Positions 9,164 to 18,875 of a DNA stretch of 64,000 nucleotides are shown here, in pieces. Position numbers and translations under genes: made by a program. Positions within the stretch are counted from its first letter, which is position 1. Every line of letters starts with the position of its first letter. Source of the stretch: Oscheius sp. JU75. Lineage: Eukaryota; Nematoda; Chromadorea; Rhabditida; Rhabditidae. Where the stretch lies: NCBI GenBank assembly GCA_037178855.1, contig JASJZC010000004.1:1364001-1428000 (forward strand), given 5' to 3'. Below the pieces are notes generated by a model. It made no database searches and was not told where the DNA came from. It saw nothing but the letters and a program-made list of their open reading frames with translations.

Positions 9164-12136
9164 ATGTCCAACAAATATTCCGACGACGGCTGGTCAGACC
9201 CAGTGGTCCAGCCAGGTATGTTTTTTTTCTCGTTTCTTAATTGACGTTTGTTTTAGGTGATGAGCCGCATACCGAAAATCGTGTTCGTCGCCTAACGGAC
9301 AAGTCTAGCGTGAACAGCCATGTGACTGGTAGAAGCATTATCGGAGGACCGAGGGAATCGCTCGACTCGGACTCGGAGTTCGATGAGGTACCTGTGAACA
9401 CGGAGAGATACATGCATCCTATCCGTTCCGTTTTTGGAGGCGAACGAGTAGAGTCTGACGAAGACGATTCTTTGCCGTACCCACGAGTGCCTCCTAAACG
9501 TCCAAACTCGACCATTATCATGTGTTAAACGCTCACATTCCAGATTTCTCGCAAAGTGTCAGTACGCACAATTTGACGTCTCGAACGATTACACCATTGC
9601 CGTCTGCGCCGCCTCTTGAATATAAAAGTTTCTCGTCCAATTTTGGTATAACCGTGCCTCTGCCTGCTTCTAGTGGTACGTTACATTCTAGCTTAATCAG
9701 CCGATGCTTCAGCTTCGGTCATCACTCAGCAAAACTTTCAACAACCAAAGCCTGACTATCAGCGAGGATCATTCGAAACACCGAATCAACCTGTTTTCGC
9801 TCCGCCGTTAGCTACTTCCTCTCGCCCGTCTTCTCCTGAACGCGCTCTGAGACGTATCGCAAACGACGAGCATAGAAGTATGATTGCAGTTGTTCTTCCC
9901 AGAGAGACAGGTAATTTCTTCTTCGAGACGTTCTTTCAACTGTCCTTCAGTGCTCAACGGCCTCGCCCCGGCTTTCTCATCGAGTACCTTCAGCGTCAGC
10001 CATGGAGCCAATGTTACGAAGTCGTCTACGACTCTATCATCTCTCCGGGGAACAAATGGAAAGCCTCGCCTGGTCCCGGATGAACGTCCTGAACCTACAG
10101 GTATGCTTTCTTGTGTCATACGCTCAATAGTGAAAAATACAGAGATCACTAGCCATGGATTCAATGATGCTCGCGGCTCACTCACTCCGGCTCTTGTTAC
10201 GACGAATCCAAATGGTTTTCCCGCCAAGCAATTCACTTTTTTACCCGCTGCTCCCACTGCTTGTGGTGGATTTGGAACTCGTCCGCAGAGTGTCACCGTG
10301 ACACCAACTCCCCGGAAAGACAAGCCAAGCTCTGCCACCAATGCTGGCTTTGGTACTTCAGGTATGCAGTAGTAGAATGTTTCTATGCGGCTATTTCAGG
10401 AAGCTCTGCTGCCTTTGCAAATCGCGTAAAAAATGAGACTCGTCAAGGACCTTCAACTTTCATTCCTCCCGAAGAAAACATTCAGTCCCTCTTCAACAGA
10501 ACTAAGGTCGTTGGAGAACGGTTCAAAGAGTTCTTCGAAGTCAAAGTTGACATCACTCGTCAGGATATGAGTCATCTGCCTGGAACTGTTGCTATGAAGT
10601 TAGTTGCGAAGTTCTTAGTGTCATCCACTACTCGGTATTCAGAACATTTGATAGCATTCACCTCACGGAGCGCATTCGCCAGAACATAGACCGTTGTCAA
10701 TATAAACGTCCCACTCCTGTTCAGCAAAATACTATGCCACTCATCAGTCAGGGTGCCGACGTGCTGAGCTGTGCTCTCACCGGATGTGGAAAAACGGTAA
10801 GATTCGGCATATTTTCGTCTAATAATTTGTAGGCTGCTTATCTCCTGCCGATTATGAGCAAGCTGGTAGAAGAAAGGCAGCTAGCAGACTCGATGGATCT
10901 GACCTGCTATCCCCGCTGTCTTGTGATTGTTCCCACCCGTGAATTGGCTGTCCAAATTCATTCCGAAGCCAAAAAATTTGCCGACGGTGTTCCTGGACTC
11001 GTCATCAAATCTGTCTATGGAGGAACATCGGTGGACTTTTCCAAGCGTGAGCTGAGCAAGGTATGCCAACTATTCCTTCAATGAATGTCGTACTTCAGGG
11101 AGTCACCATTGTCATCGCAACTATTGGCCGCCTCGTACATTTCGTGGATGACGGGATAATTTCGTACGAGAAGCTCAGATATCTAGTGCTGGATGAGGCC
11201 GATAGAATGCTTGAGCTCGACAAAGGATTCCAAAAAGATATCCTTGGCAAAGTTGCAGGACACGAATCTATGCCAGTTAAGGAGAAACGGCAAACGCTTA
11301 TGTTTAGGTGCGGGTCATAACTTTTTCCATTGATTGAAACTTCAGTGCCACGTTTCCTGCGGCAGTTCAAACGATTGCTCTGGAACTGCTCAGGTCAAAT
11401 TACGTCATGGTTACTGTTGACAAGGTCGGAATTGCCAATCGCTGCGTCGAGCAGAAGTTCGTCGAGACGACCTCCCATGAAAAGATGGCCAAACTCAAAG
11501 AAATCTTGAACATTCAAAACTACAATGTCGATGACGGTACTAGCTTTTTTTTATTCGAGTTATCCTTGTTACAGAGTCTCCTATATTCAAAAAGAAGACA
11601 TTGATTTTCATCAATAGGAAGACTGAAGCTGAGTTCCTCGCCGCACTGCTCTGTGAGCTGCGTATTCCAGCAAACGTGCTGACTGGAGATTTCAGCCAAG
11701 ACATGCGAGAGACGGCTTTGCGAGAATTCGAGTATGGACGAAAAGCTGTTAGTCTTTTTCTATTGTGGAAAGGAACGAAGTCCAGGTCCTCATTGCTACC
11801 GGTATCGCTGAGCGTGGATTGGACATTTCTGGTGTCGATTTGGTCTTGAATTTCGATCTTCCGACAGGTACTTTGAGCTAAAAGTATTTCTGAATCACTT
11901 TCTTTTTTGACATTGACACCTACGTCCATCGCATTGGTAGAACAGGCCGTATTGGACATCCTGGAAGAGCCGTGTCGCTGTACACCTCTCGAGATGCCCA
12001 TCTTTCTTCTGAATTCGCTCGTGTGCTCCGTGAAGTTGGCCAGGAAGTACCCGACTTCTTCGACGTTGGCATCTCTGAATCCACTGCTTCGATTCATACG
12101 CCTCAGATATCCGTTGAACTAGAAGAAGCCTGGTAA
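9164..12136 (+). CDS. DEAD-box RNA helicase, VASA/DDX3 family
   Basis: Exons: 9164..9215, 9257..about 9520, about 9540..9675, 9713..9877, 9951..10100, 10143..10361, 10400..10598, 10643..10796, 10833..11060, 11099..11307, 11346..11536, 11575..11747, 11786..11867, 11910..12136. The join near 9520-9545 is unresolved because the frame shifts by one base there. From exon 4 on, all phases close. Helicase motifs in order: RPTPVQQ (Q), ALTGCGKT (I), PTRELAVQ (Ia), YGG (Ib), DEAD (II), SATFP (III), FINRKTEAE (IV), AERGLDI (V) and HRIGRTGR (VI). The 400-residue N-terminus is disordered, rich in Ser/Thr/Pro with some FG, and lacks clear RGG or zinc-knuckle repeats. It ends ELEEAW, like the acidic tail plus tryptophan of VASA proteins. 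Such helicases act in germ granules and translation. Substitutions: Q to L and S to C in motif I, and ATPGR to ATIGR. The exon 13/14 junction lacks an AG acceptor. The ATG follows a TTTCAG acceptor. Confidence 0.85.
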
Positions 12137-12199
12137 ATAGTAGTTTTGATATCGTATCTGTAATTTTCTCTAATAAAATATAATAAAGACTATTTTCGA

Positions 12200-12972
12200 G
12201 CAGTACGAGCAATATGTTTTGTTCATCAGCTGGTTTACATTCATCAGAGTCGGATACTCAGCCACTTGAGGACATCTTGAAGTCACTCAGCACTTTTGAT
12301 GAGGTTGAGCAGACAGCTGGCGCCTACAGTCATGCAGATATCTTGATTGCCGTACTTTTCAACGAGCAAGAAGATCACTTTCGCGAGGGCCGGACTCATG
12401 TATTCTGCAGGAGCATAGTCGCCGCAGATGAGATAAGTCATGACACAACGAACAGTCCCCAAGTCGCAGTCTTCCTCGTAGGTGACCTCGCAACTGATCG
12501 AAATTGTGTCCACTGCCAATGTTCAGGGCTTCGCGGCTGACTTTGTAGGCCTATCTTCCTCGGGAAGGCGTCTTGGTTTGGCATGTTCTTGAAGCAGCAC
12601 CATCGCAGGCGGCGGCTCGTGCAGAGTCGTTCCCGTCGTGTCCAGACCCTTTTGTTCTATGCAAACCTTCTAGTAGTTGGGCCAACTTGTTGCAGGTCGT
12701 GAAGATCGAGGATTTGAACCAGCTACTGGAAAAAGATAATGGACTAGACGAGAAATAGGCTTACCTGTCCGTATGGAGAAAGTCCACATAGCTGTCGAAG
12801 TGAGGGACGAAGCTGACTCAGACATCAGAAAATGCCCAAAAGTGTCTGTATGTTTGTATGTCGAATAGTCATTTTGTGTTTTTTCTGTAGCGGTAGCTGA
12901 ACTAGAGGGGGAACATGCAGACAGAATAAAGTGAGAGATAAGGGATGATGAGAGGTTTACAGAAGGAAACAT
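12200..12972 (-). pseudogene. Coding-like fragments on the minus strand, unrecognised
   Basis: Between the VASA-like and PEPCK genes there are two protein-like minus-strand pieces. One spans a likely GTAAGC..TTTTCCAG intron near 12730-12771 and reads DSYVDFLHTD then SSWFKSSIFTTCNKLAQLLE. The other (12283-12519) reads TISISCEVTYEEDCDLG, then PALAKVIFLLVEKYGNQDI and GASCLLNLIKSAE, and looks like a helical-repeat end. A stop at about 12556 separates them and I found no clean intron to join them. This may be a truncated or decayed gene, or the poorly modelled end of a real one. No family assigned. Confidence 0.3.
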
Positions 12973-13121
12973 ATACAGGGTCCAAAGTCATGGGATTATA
13001 ACTGTCACATGAGCCCCCTAGGGTATTTGTTGTACAGAAACTCCAAGTACAAAGAAAAACAAAAAGGAAGTTTAGAGCATCTCTTTATGGCGAATGCGCT
13101 TTATGTCGCGTATTTGTTTGT

Positions 13122-15098
13122 CTAGACGAGTCCCTTCTTCATGTCAGCCATCACGACGTCGACCTCAGGCGGCCGTTCTTCACCCATTGCGCGTCGGACC
13201 GTCTCCTCCATGACGGTTGTCTCAGTCCTCCAGAACTCCTTGTCCATCGTGTACAGCTTGCTCAGGTCGTCGTCCTTCAGTCCGCAAGTGTTCAGCTTGA
13301 CGGGAAAGTGGCCGATCGAGGTCGTCGTAACAGCAGTCTTCTGTGGCTCCGTGACTCGACTGAAGATCCATTCGAGAACGCGAATGTTCTCTCCGTAGCC
13401 GGGCCAGATGGGCTTGCCGGTGCTCTTGTCCTGTTGATACCAGTTGACATGGAACAGCTGCGGCATCTTCTCGCCACTACCCATCTTCATCCAGTGACGC
13501 ACATAGTTGGCAAAGTTGTACGAGAGGAACGGGCGCATCGACATTGGATCATGAACGAGATCGCACGGCTTGAAGTCGGAGACGTGTCGGGCCTGTTGGG
13601 TACGCATTGTGGCAGCCAGAGTCACGCCCGAATTCCAGTTGAGACACTCAAAGACGAGCGGGAAGGCGTCCGGGCGACGAGATCCCCAGATGTAGGCACT
13701 GATTGGCACAGGGGCTCCGTCCCAGTGCGGATGGACGTTTGGGGCCGAGGAGGTGAAGGCTGTGAAGCGGCAATTGGGATGGGCCAGGGTTTGACTAGCT
13801 TTCCAGGTCTCCTTCTTCCAAGTCTTCACCTGAACCGAATTTTGTCCAGTAAAGGGAGAGAGACTAACCGTTTCATCCTTCTCGAGCGTGTTCTCCAGTC
13901 CGTCCCACATGAATCGCCCCTTGCTCGTGGAGGCCGTATTGACGAGGAGACTGTTCTTTGAAACCATCTTCAAAATGTTCTCTCCCGTGTCGGCATGCAC
14001 ATCGGCCGCAATGCCGAACATTCCGTTCTCGGGAGCCATAGCATATAGACGACCGTCCTTCTTGTCAAAACGAAGCCAGGTAATGTCGTCGCCGAGGACA
14101 CGAAGCTGCCAGCCAGGAAGACTCGGGATCATGGTGACCAAAGCGGTCTTACCCACGCCAGATGGACACGAGAAGCAGAAGAAAACCTCCTTGCCGGCCG
14201 GATTGGTCAGAGAGAAGAGAGCAGCATGCTCGGCCAGCCAACCCTCTTTATAGCCGAGGTAGGAGCCGACTCGTAAAGCGAGACACTTCTTTCCGAGTAG
14301 CGAATTGCCGCCATAGCCCGATCCGTAAGAGTAGATTTCCAGCTCGGGTAGACGATGAGCGACGAGGACCCTGTCCGTATCACAGAGCCATCCATTGGGC
14401 AGAGGACGGGTGAGAGGACGAGGACATCCGACCGAGTGAATACAGCGGATGAATCGGCCACCAGCAGCCATAGAATCCCAGATGGATGAGCTGACTCTGG
14501 TCATGACGCGCATATTGATGACGACGTAGGGCGAATCGCTCAGCTGGACGGCGTTGATCGAGTGCGGTCCGGCGATTGGGCCCAGGGAGAAGGGAATCAC
14601 GTAGAGCGTTCGTCCTCTCATACAGCCCTGGAAACGACTAGCCATCTCGGCTTCCAGCAAGCTACGAGACATCCATTGAGCCAGCTCGTCCTCGCTGCTT
14701 CTCGAGGCTACTTCAATCTTCTCGGTTGTCGATATCCACGTCGATTTCTCTACTCGAGCCGTGTCGCATGAACTTGTCCTTGTCAGATAGACGTTCTCGT
14801 AGGCCGTCAGCTTTTCCATCACTCCGCGCTTGACCAGTATCTCCGCCAGCTGATCGGCCTCGTAGACGGATCCGTTGCAGAGCCAGATTGCCGAAGGATG
14901 CATGATGGCCGCCTCGCGGACAAGGAACTCCAAGACGGACGAGGGCAGCCATTTCGGGTCGCCTTGAAGAACAGGAACCTCGCCGAGTCCGGGAACACGA
15001 ATCGTCGTTCGAATGGCCGGTAGAGTGGCGGCTATTGTAGTAGGGACGGGGCAGCTGGCACAGGACATCTCCAGGGGACCACGGCCAGCAGAATCCAA
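13122..15098 (-). CDS. Phosphoenolpyruvate carboxykinase (GTP), divergent, lacking the reactive P-loop cysteine
   Basis: Proposed CDS: complement(13122..13829, 13869..15098), 645 aa. The only intron (39 nt, GTTAGT..GTTCAG) is a multiple of three and reads through as an open frame; removing it restores ETVKTWKKETW, matching the family. PEPCK converts oxaloacetate and GTP to PEP, CO2 and GDP in gluconeogenesis and cataplerosis. Clear family blocks: GCMRGRTLYVIPFSLGP (about 158-174), GSGYGGNSLLGKKCLALR (259-276), KEGWLAEH (284-291, metal ligands Lys284 and His291), GDDITWLRFD (336-345, metal ligand Asp338), GSRRPDAFPLVFE (lid region), HDPMSMRPF, and FHVNWYQQDKSTGKPIWPGY. In the P-loop, the usual PSACGKTN is PSGVGKTA (312-319), so the hyperreactive cysteine is valine. 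NGFFGVAPGTS is altered to NGMFGIAADVHADT. The near-intronless structure is unusual beside its neighbours. Metal and phosphate ligands are kept, so activity is possible. Confidence 0.93.
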   Translation of the reverse strand: MDSAGRGPLEMSCASCPVPTTIAATLPAIRTTIRVPGLGEVPVLQGDPKWLPSSVLEFLVREAAIMHPSAIWLCNGSVYEADQLAEILVKRGVMEKLTAYENVYLTRTSSCDTARVEKSTWISTTEKIEVASRSSEDELAQWMSRSLLEAEMASRFQGCMRGRTLYVIPFSLGPIAGPHSINAVQLSDSPYVVINMRVMTRVSSSIWDSMAAGGRFIRCIHSVGCPRPLTRPLPNGWLCDTDRVLVAHRLPELEIYSYGSGYGGNSLLGKKCLALRVGSYLGYKEGWLAEHAALFSLTNPAGKEVFFCFSCPSGVGKTALVTMIPSLPGWQLRVLGDDITWLRFDKKDGRLYAMAPENGMFGIAADVHADTGENILKMVSKNSLLVNTASTSKGRFMWDGLENTLEKDETVSLSPFTGQNSVQVKTWKKETWKASQTLAHPNCRFTAFTSSAPNVHPHWDGAPVPISAYIWGSRRPDAFPLVFECLNWNSGVTLAATMRTQQARHVSDFKPCDLVHDPMSMRPFLSYNFANYVRHWMKMGSGEKMPQLFHVNWYQQDKSTGKPIWPGYGENIRVLEWIFSRVTEPQKTAVTTTSIGHFPVKLNTCGLKDDDLSKLYTMDKEFWRTETTVMEETVRRAMGEERPPEVDVVMADMKKGLV

Positions 15099-15216
15099 TG
15101 TTCTCGTCTTGTAACCAGAGTTTTTTTAAACAACTTTTATGCAAAAACAACTCTAACAAGTGAAAAACATTATGAATTACAACTACTATATAGGCAGGCA
15201 ATGAAGAACGGACCTA

Positions 15217-18078
15217 TCAGCACGAGTTTTCGTTTGACGAATCGTCAGAATTCTTAACCTTGGATTCTAAAATTTTTTTATAATAAATGGAAAGATAAGG
15301 GACAAACCTCTGCCTCGTTTCGCCATTCTTTTCATCATCTCGATAGTCGTTTCTTGTGATTTCAAGAGACTTTCCTGAAAGGTTGATGATACGGGACACA
15401 GAGAAAAGGATACCTGGAGCATCATTCGATTCTGCTTTTCGATCAGCGTGTTTCTCAACTTCGTGATTTCACAACGCAACGCAGCCACGTCCTCGTTATT
15501 TTCTCTCTTCACCGCACGTTCGGTCTTCTTCTCTTTCTTCTGCAATTTCATCAGCTTAACCTGCTGTTCGGCCAGTTTCTCGTCCTTCTTCTTGATCTCG
15601 GCCTGTAAATGACAGACGCTTAGTGAGATAGGAAGAAACGAAGTACCTCAAGAGCGTCAGAAGCGCTGGTTTCCTGTTTTTGCAGTTTGTGGGATATCTT
15701 GGCTATCTCCAGCATCTGACTTCTGATCTTGTCGTCTTTAGTCTTTATCCTCGTTTCCAGATCGTCAATTTCTTTCTGCTTCTCATCAATGACCGTTTTC
15801 TGCTTAGAGGTTGCCGCCTTCAGATCCTTGATCTCCTTCTCCAGGTCAGGAATTCCGCGATTTGTTGAGCTCAATCTGACCAGATCCAGGTCCTTATTTA
15901 TGTCATCTTTTTGCTGTGATCGGAGCAGTTCATCGCGCTTCTTGAGGCGAAGATAGAGTCTCTTGAAGTCAGCATCCTTCTGCTCAATAGCCGCAGCTTG
16001 TTCTTTGTTCTTCTCACGAAGTTTCTGCATCTCAATCTCAAGATTCTGATACTTTTGCGAGGAGATTATGCTTTCTTCGATGATCCTCTTCTCGATCAAC
16101 TCGTTCTTCTCGATTTCGAAGACCACCTTCATCTCTTGAATGACATATTCCCGGTCCCTGAGCTCCTTCTGCAACACTCCCAGCTTCGTTTCAATTTCTT
16201 GGTATCGATCAGACTGCTGGCGAATCGTATTGTCACTCATCTTCATCTCTCGATCTGCCTTCTGCAGCTTGTTAATATTCTCCTTGATTACGGTTTGATG
16301 GGCTTCGATACGTCTGTCTCGGTCCTCCACTTCAGCATGCAGTTTCTCTATCTCGGCCTTCCTCTCGTCCAGCGCCGTCAGCAGCTCACTGATTCTGGTT
16401 TCTTTCATCGCGAGATGCGGTTCCAGCTGTTCCAGAAAACTGACGATATCCCCTTTCGCGTCCTCCAGAGAATGTTGTTGCAGCTTGCTGAGAAGATTGG
16501 CCAACGAGTTCTGCTGCACCTTATCCAGTATGGAACTGATCTTCTGGCGCTTCTCCGGAGCATCTCCAATTTCCAAAGCCAGGCGTTTCAGCCGTTGCGG
16601 GCTACCCTTTGGAAAGAACGGATTCTGATCCTTTTCTCGTATTTTGACAGGAAGGATGATGCTCTGAAAATGAATTTGATACTGAAGTCAAAGAGTCGTA
16701 CCGGCGGGATTTCTATGGAATGGTCAGCCAGACTGGTATTGGAGGAACAAGCGGATAATGGAAGTGGAGAAGCTGTAGGCAGGTGAATACTTGAAGTGAC
16801 TGGTTCTGAAGACATGCTTATCGGCTCTGGAGACATCAACATCGGCTGAGGAGACTGCGTTTCTGATCGAGACAGTTGTTTTTGCTCAACACTTCTTTGA
16901 ATAGGCTGTAAAACGAAACGAATATATTTGAAAAGTAACAAACCTTATTAAGAACTTTGACATTGAGGAAGAATCGTGTTTGCGCGTAGACACGATTTAT
17001 CGGCTCTTCGACTGTGGATAGCAGCGAGACGTGCAATGTTGCGTCTGAAAAACTTGACTACGGATCGAAGAATCCATAACGAACCGCGTGAGACGTAAGG
17101 AGTTAGAGGTCTTGTTGAGATGATACGTGCTCCTATTGGAAGCTCATTGACGACGTTTTGCTTGATCTTTTCGTCCAGATCAAGAGGAAAAGACTCGTTG
17201 TTGATAAGAACGATCGTGGCCTTTTTGAAGAGCTCCGCGAAGACTGCCTGTCCATTGAGGAAATCGCCGTGAATGAGCTCGACCGGGTTGTGCTTCTTGT
17301 TGAACCAGCCCATCCAATTGTCGAAGTGATTCTTGATTTTCAAAGCAGCAGCATGATTTCTAGAGTTTGTTTCGAGACAGATTAGTCGAGCAGCCTAAAT
17401 CTTGGTGCTTTAATCTAGTAATCAATAAGTAACTACCGGTGTAGCACCACTCATGAAGAAAGCCAGATGTCCAATACCGGAGCATAGATTTAGGAAGATG
17501 TCGTCAGAAGACACGTTGAGCTGTTGAACTAATAGAGCCATCTGCTCGAACTTTATAGCGCCACAAAGTCTGGAGAACGGCCAGTCAAACTGATTTTGAA
17601 ATTGTGGAGAGATGGCCATTTCGCTGGAAAAAAAACTCAATGTAATAACTTGTTTCAAAGCATACCAATAGGAGTAATTACACAGCATTGATGTAAGCAT
17701 AGGCCCACATCGAGAATTTGACCAGTGCGAAAATCCATTTTCTGAGAAGTGCTGAAATGTATTTGTCAGAAAAAGGCAACGGAAAGTCGCACCTTTAAAA
17801 AAATCCTTCTCGCAGAATCACTGAACAGGGTGACAAATCGACAGAAGTTGAGGTAGAAGCGGTGAATACTTATCTCTGCCTGCTTATAAGTGTGTGGGTC
17901 TTGTGAGAAGCCGGCGATTCGAGGATCCGAGAGGTTCAGATCAGAATTCATCCAACCGAATGCCCACGGAAATCTCTTTTTACATTCCCTGTAATGCGAT
18001 GTTTGTCACAGAAGATCTTCGAAGGCACTAACAAAGCAACTTCGATCCAAATATTCGCCGTATCAAAGGATGGTCTGG
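15217..18078 (-). CDS. dot-1: DOT1-type histone H3K79 methyltransferase with C-terminal coiled coil (first exon not resolved)
   Basis: Exons: complement(15217..15266, 15308..15374, 15414..15602, 15647..16663, 16702..16905, 16944..17044, 17085..17394, 17437..17623, 17666..17751, 17793..17988, 18033..18078), about 817 codons; all phases close. The true start lies upstream, probably within 18079-18260, but I could not place it. The DOT1 fold is ordered: IWIEVALECKKRFPW helix, EQMALLVQQLNVSSDDIFLNL, SAM motif I as NLCSGIGH (DLGSGVGQ in DOT1L), acidic SAM residue in CLETNS (VEKAD), then WMGWFNKKH, HGDFLNG (RGDFL), IVLINNESF (VIFVNNFAF), GARIISTRPL (GGRIVSSKPF) and LHVSLLSTVEEPINRVYAQTRFF. A Ser/Pro linker (QSPQPMLMSPEP) follows. 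The last 430 or so residues are almost pure heptad coiled coil (KREN, EIEKLHAEVEDRDRRIEAHQ), the region by which animal DOT1L binds AF9/AF10-type partners. Expected nuclear. Confidence 0.85.
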
Positions 18079-18184
18079 CTGCAATCCATTCGAGATGAAG
18101 CGAATTTCCTCCAAATGGACTTACGAATTCGAAATTCGAGTTCATCTGGTTATGGCCGAAGCCGTGATCCATTGAGGACGCCAC

Positions 18185-18875
18185 GTGGAACTCTGCAAGA
18201 TAGCAATGAAGCCTGTAAGATCCTTTTCGGTGGAAAATTTTTTTTTTGGAAAGTCGCGACTAAATTAGTTCCGTGGGGTACTGTATCCAGCGGATGCACA
18301 GGAATTGTAGCCTGCCTTCAAAGTCTGGCTGCAAATCGAGTCATAAATTCTATTCCTTCTGTCTTTTCTATCATATCTATATATATAGATATATATATAT
18401 ATACACCTTTTTCTTTTCTATCAACTCCTTTTTCACTGCTGGAAACAGCTACTTTTGATTGACCTGTGCCTGATAGGACCACCCTAACTGACGTGAATTA
18501 TACTAGTTAGAACGCTAGTAACTACACTGCTCCAATATATTTATTTTGCACAGAACGTGTTTCCAGTCCTGAAAATTAACTTATGCTTATCCCTTGAACC
18601 TTATTTTCTGACACGTTAATTGAGGTGATACGCAATTGCGTAAAATCGTGAGTGTTAAAGAAAAGCCACTTCTTCAGTCCGCATAGAAATTTTTGTTTCG
18701 TGCATCCTGTTCGATTCATTTCAAAGAACGTTTGTTCAGACCTTGGTTTATCACCGTGTTCGATTTTGCAATCTACAACCCTATTTGACTTTGCCGAGCG
18801 AGGTTCTCGCTCGCCATTTCGTTTTTTCTTCTCGTCAAGTCCGGTTCAACAATTCCTAGTGTTTCAGTACCTACA
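18185..18875. other. Divergent promoter region with AT microsatellite
   Basis: Lies between the DOT1 gene (-) and the Hook gene (+). It may hold the missing first DOT1 exon (a TCTTACAG acceptor reading minus lies near 18211). An (AT)n tract occupies about 18374-18404. The last bases form a GTTTCAG acceptor nine bases before the Hook ATG. No other gene seen. Confidence 0.5.

Noticed and set aside
12700-12725. tRNA-like B-box (GGTTCAAATCC on the minus strand)
   Set aside because: No matching A-box, acceptor stem or anticodon arm at the required spacing; sequence fits a coding-like minus-strand fragment.
15120-15201. Upstream extension of PEPCK through an overlapping minus-strand frame (to 15201)
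   Set aside because: That frame is out of phase with the PEPCK domain and has no splice site that would join it.
17950-18184. DOT1 start as MASSMDHGFGHNQ at 18184
   Set aside because: That frame does not lead into the DOT1 frame through the GTAAGT..TTGCAG intron at 18079-18124; the next exon needs phase 1, so the true start remains unplaced.
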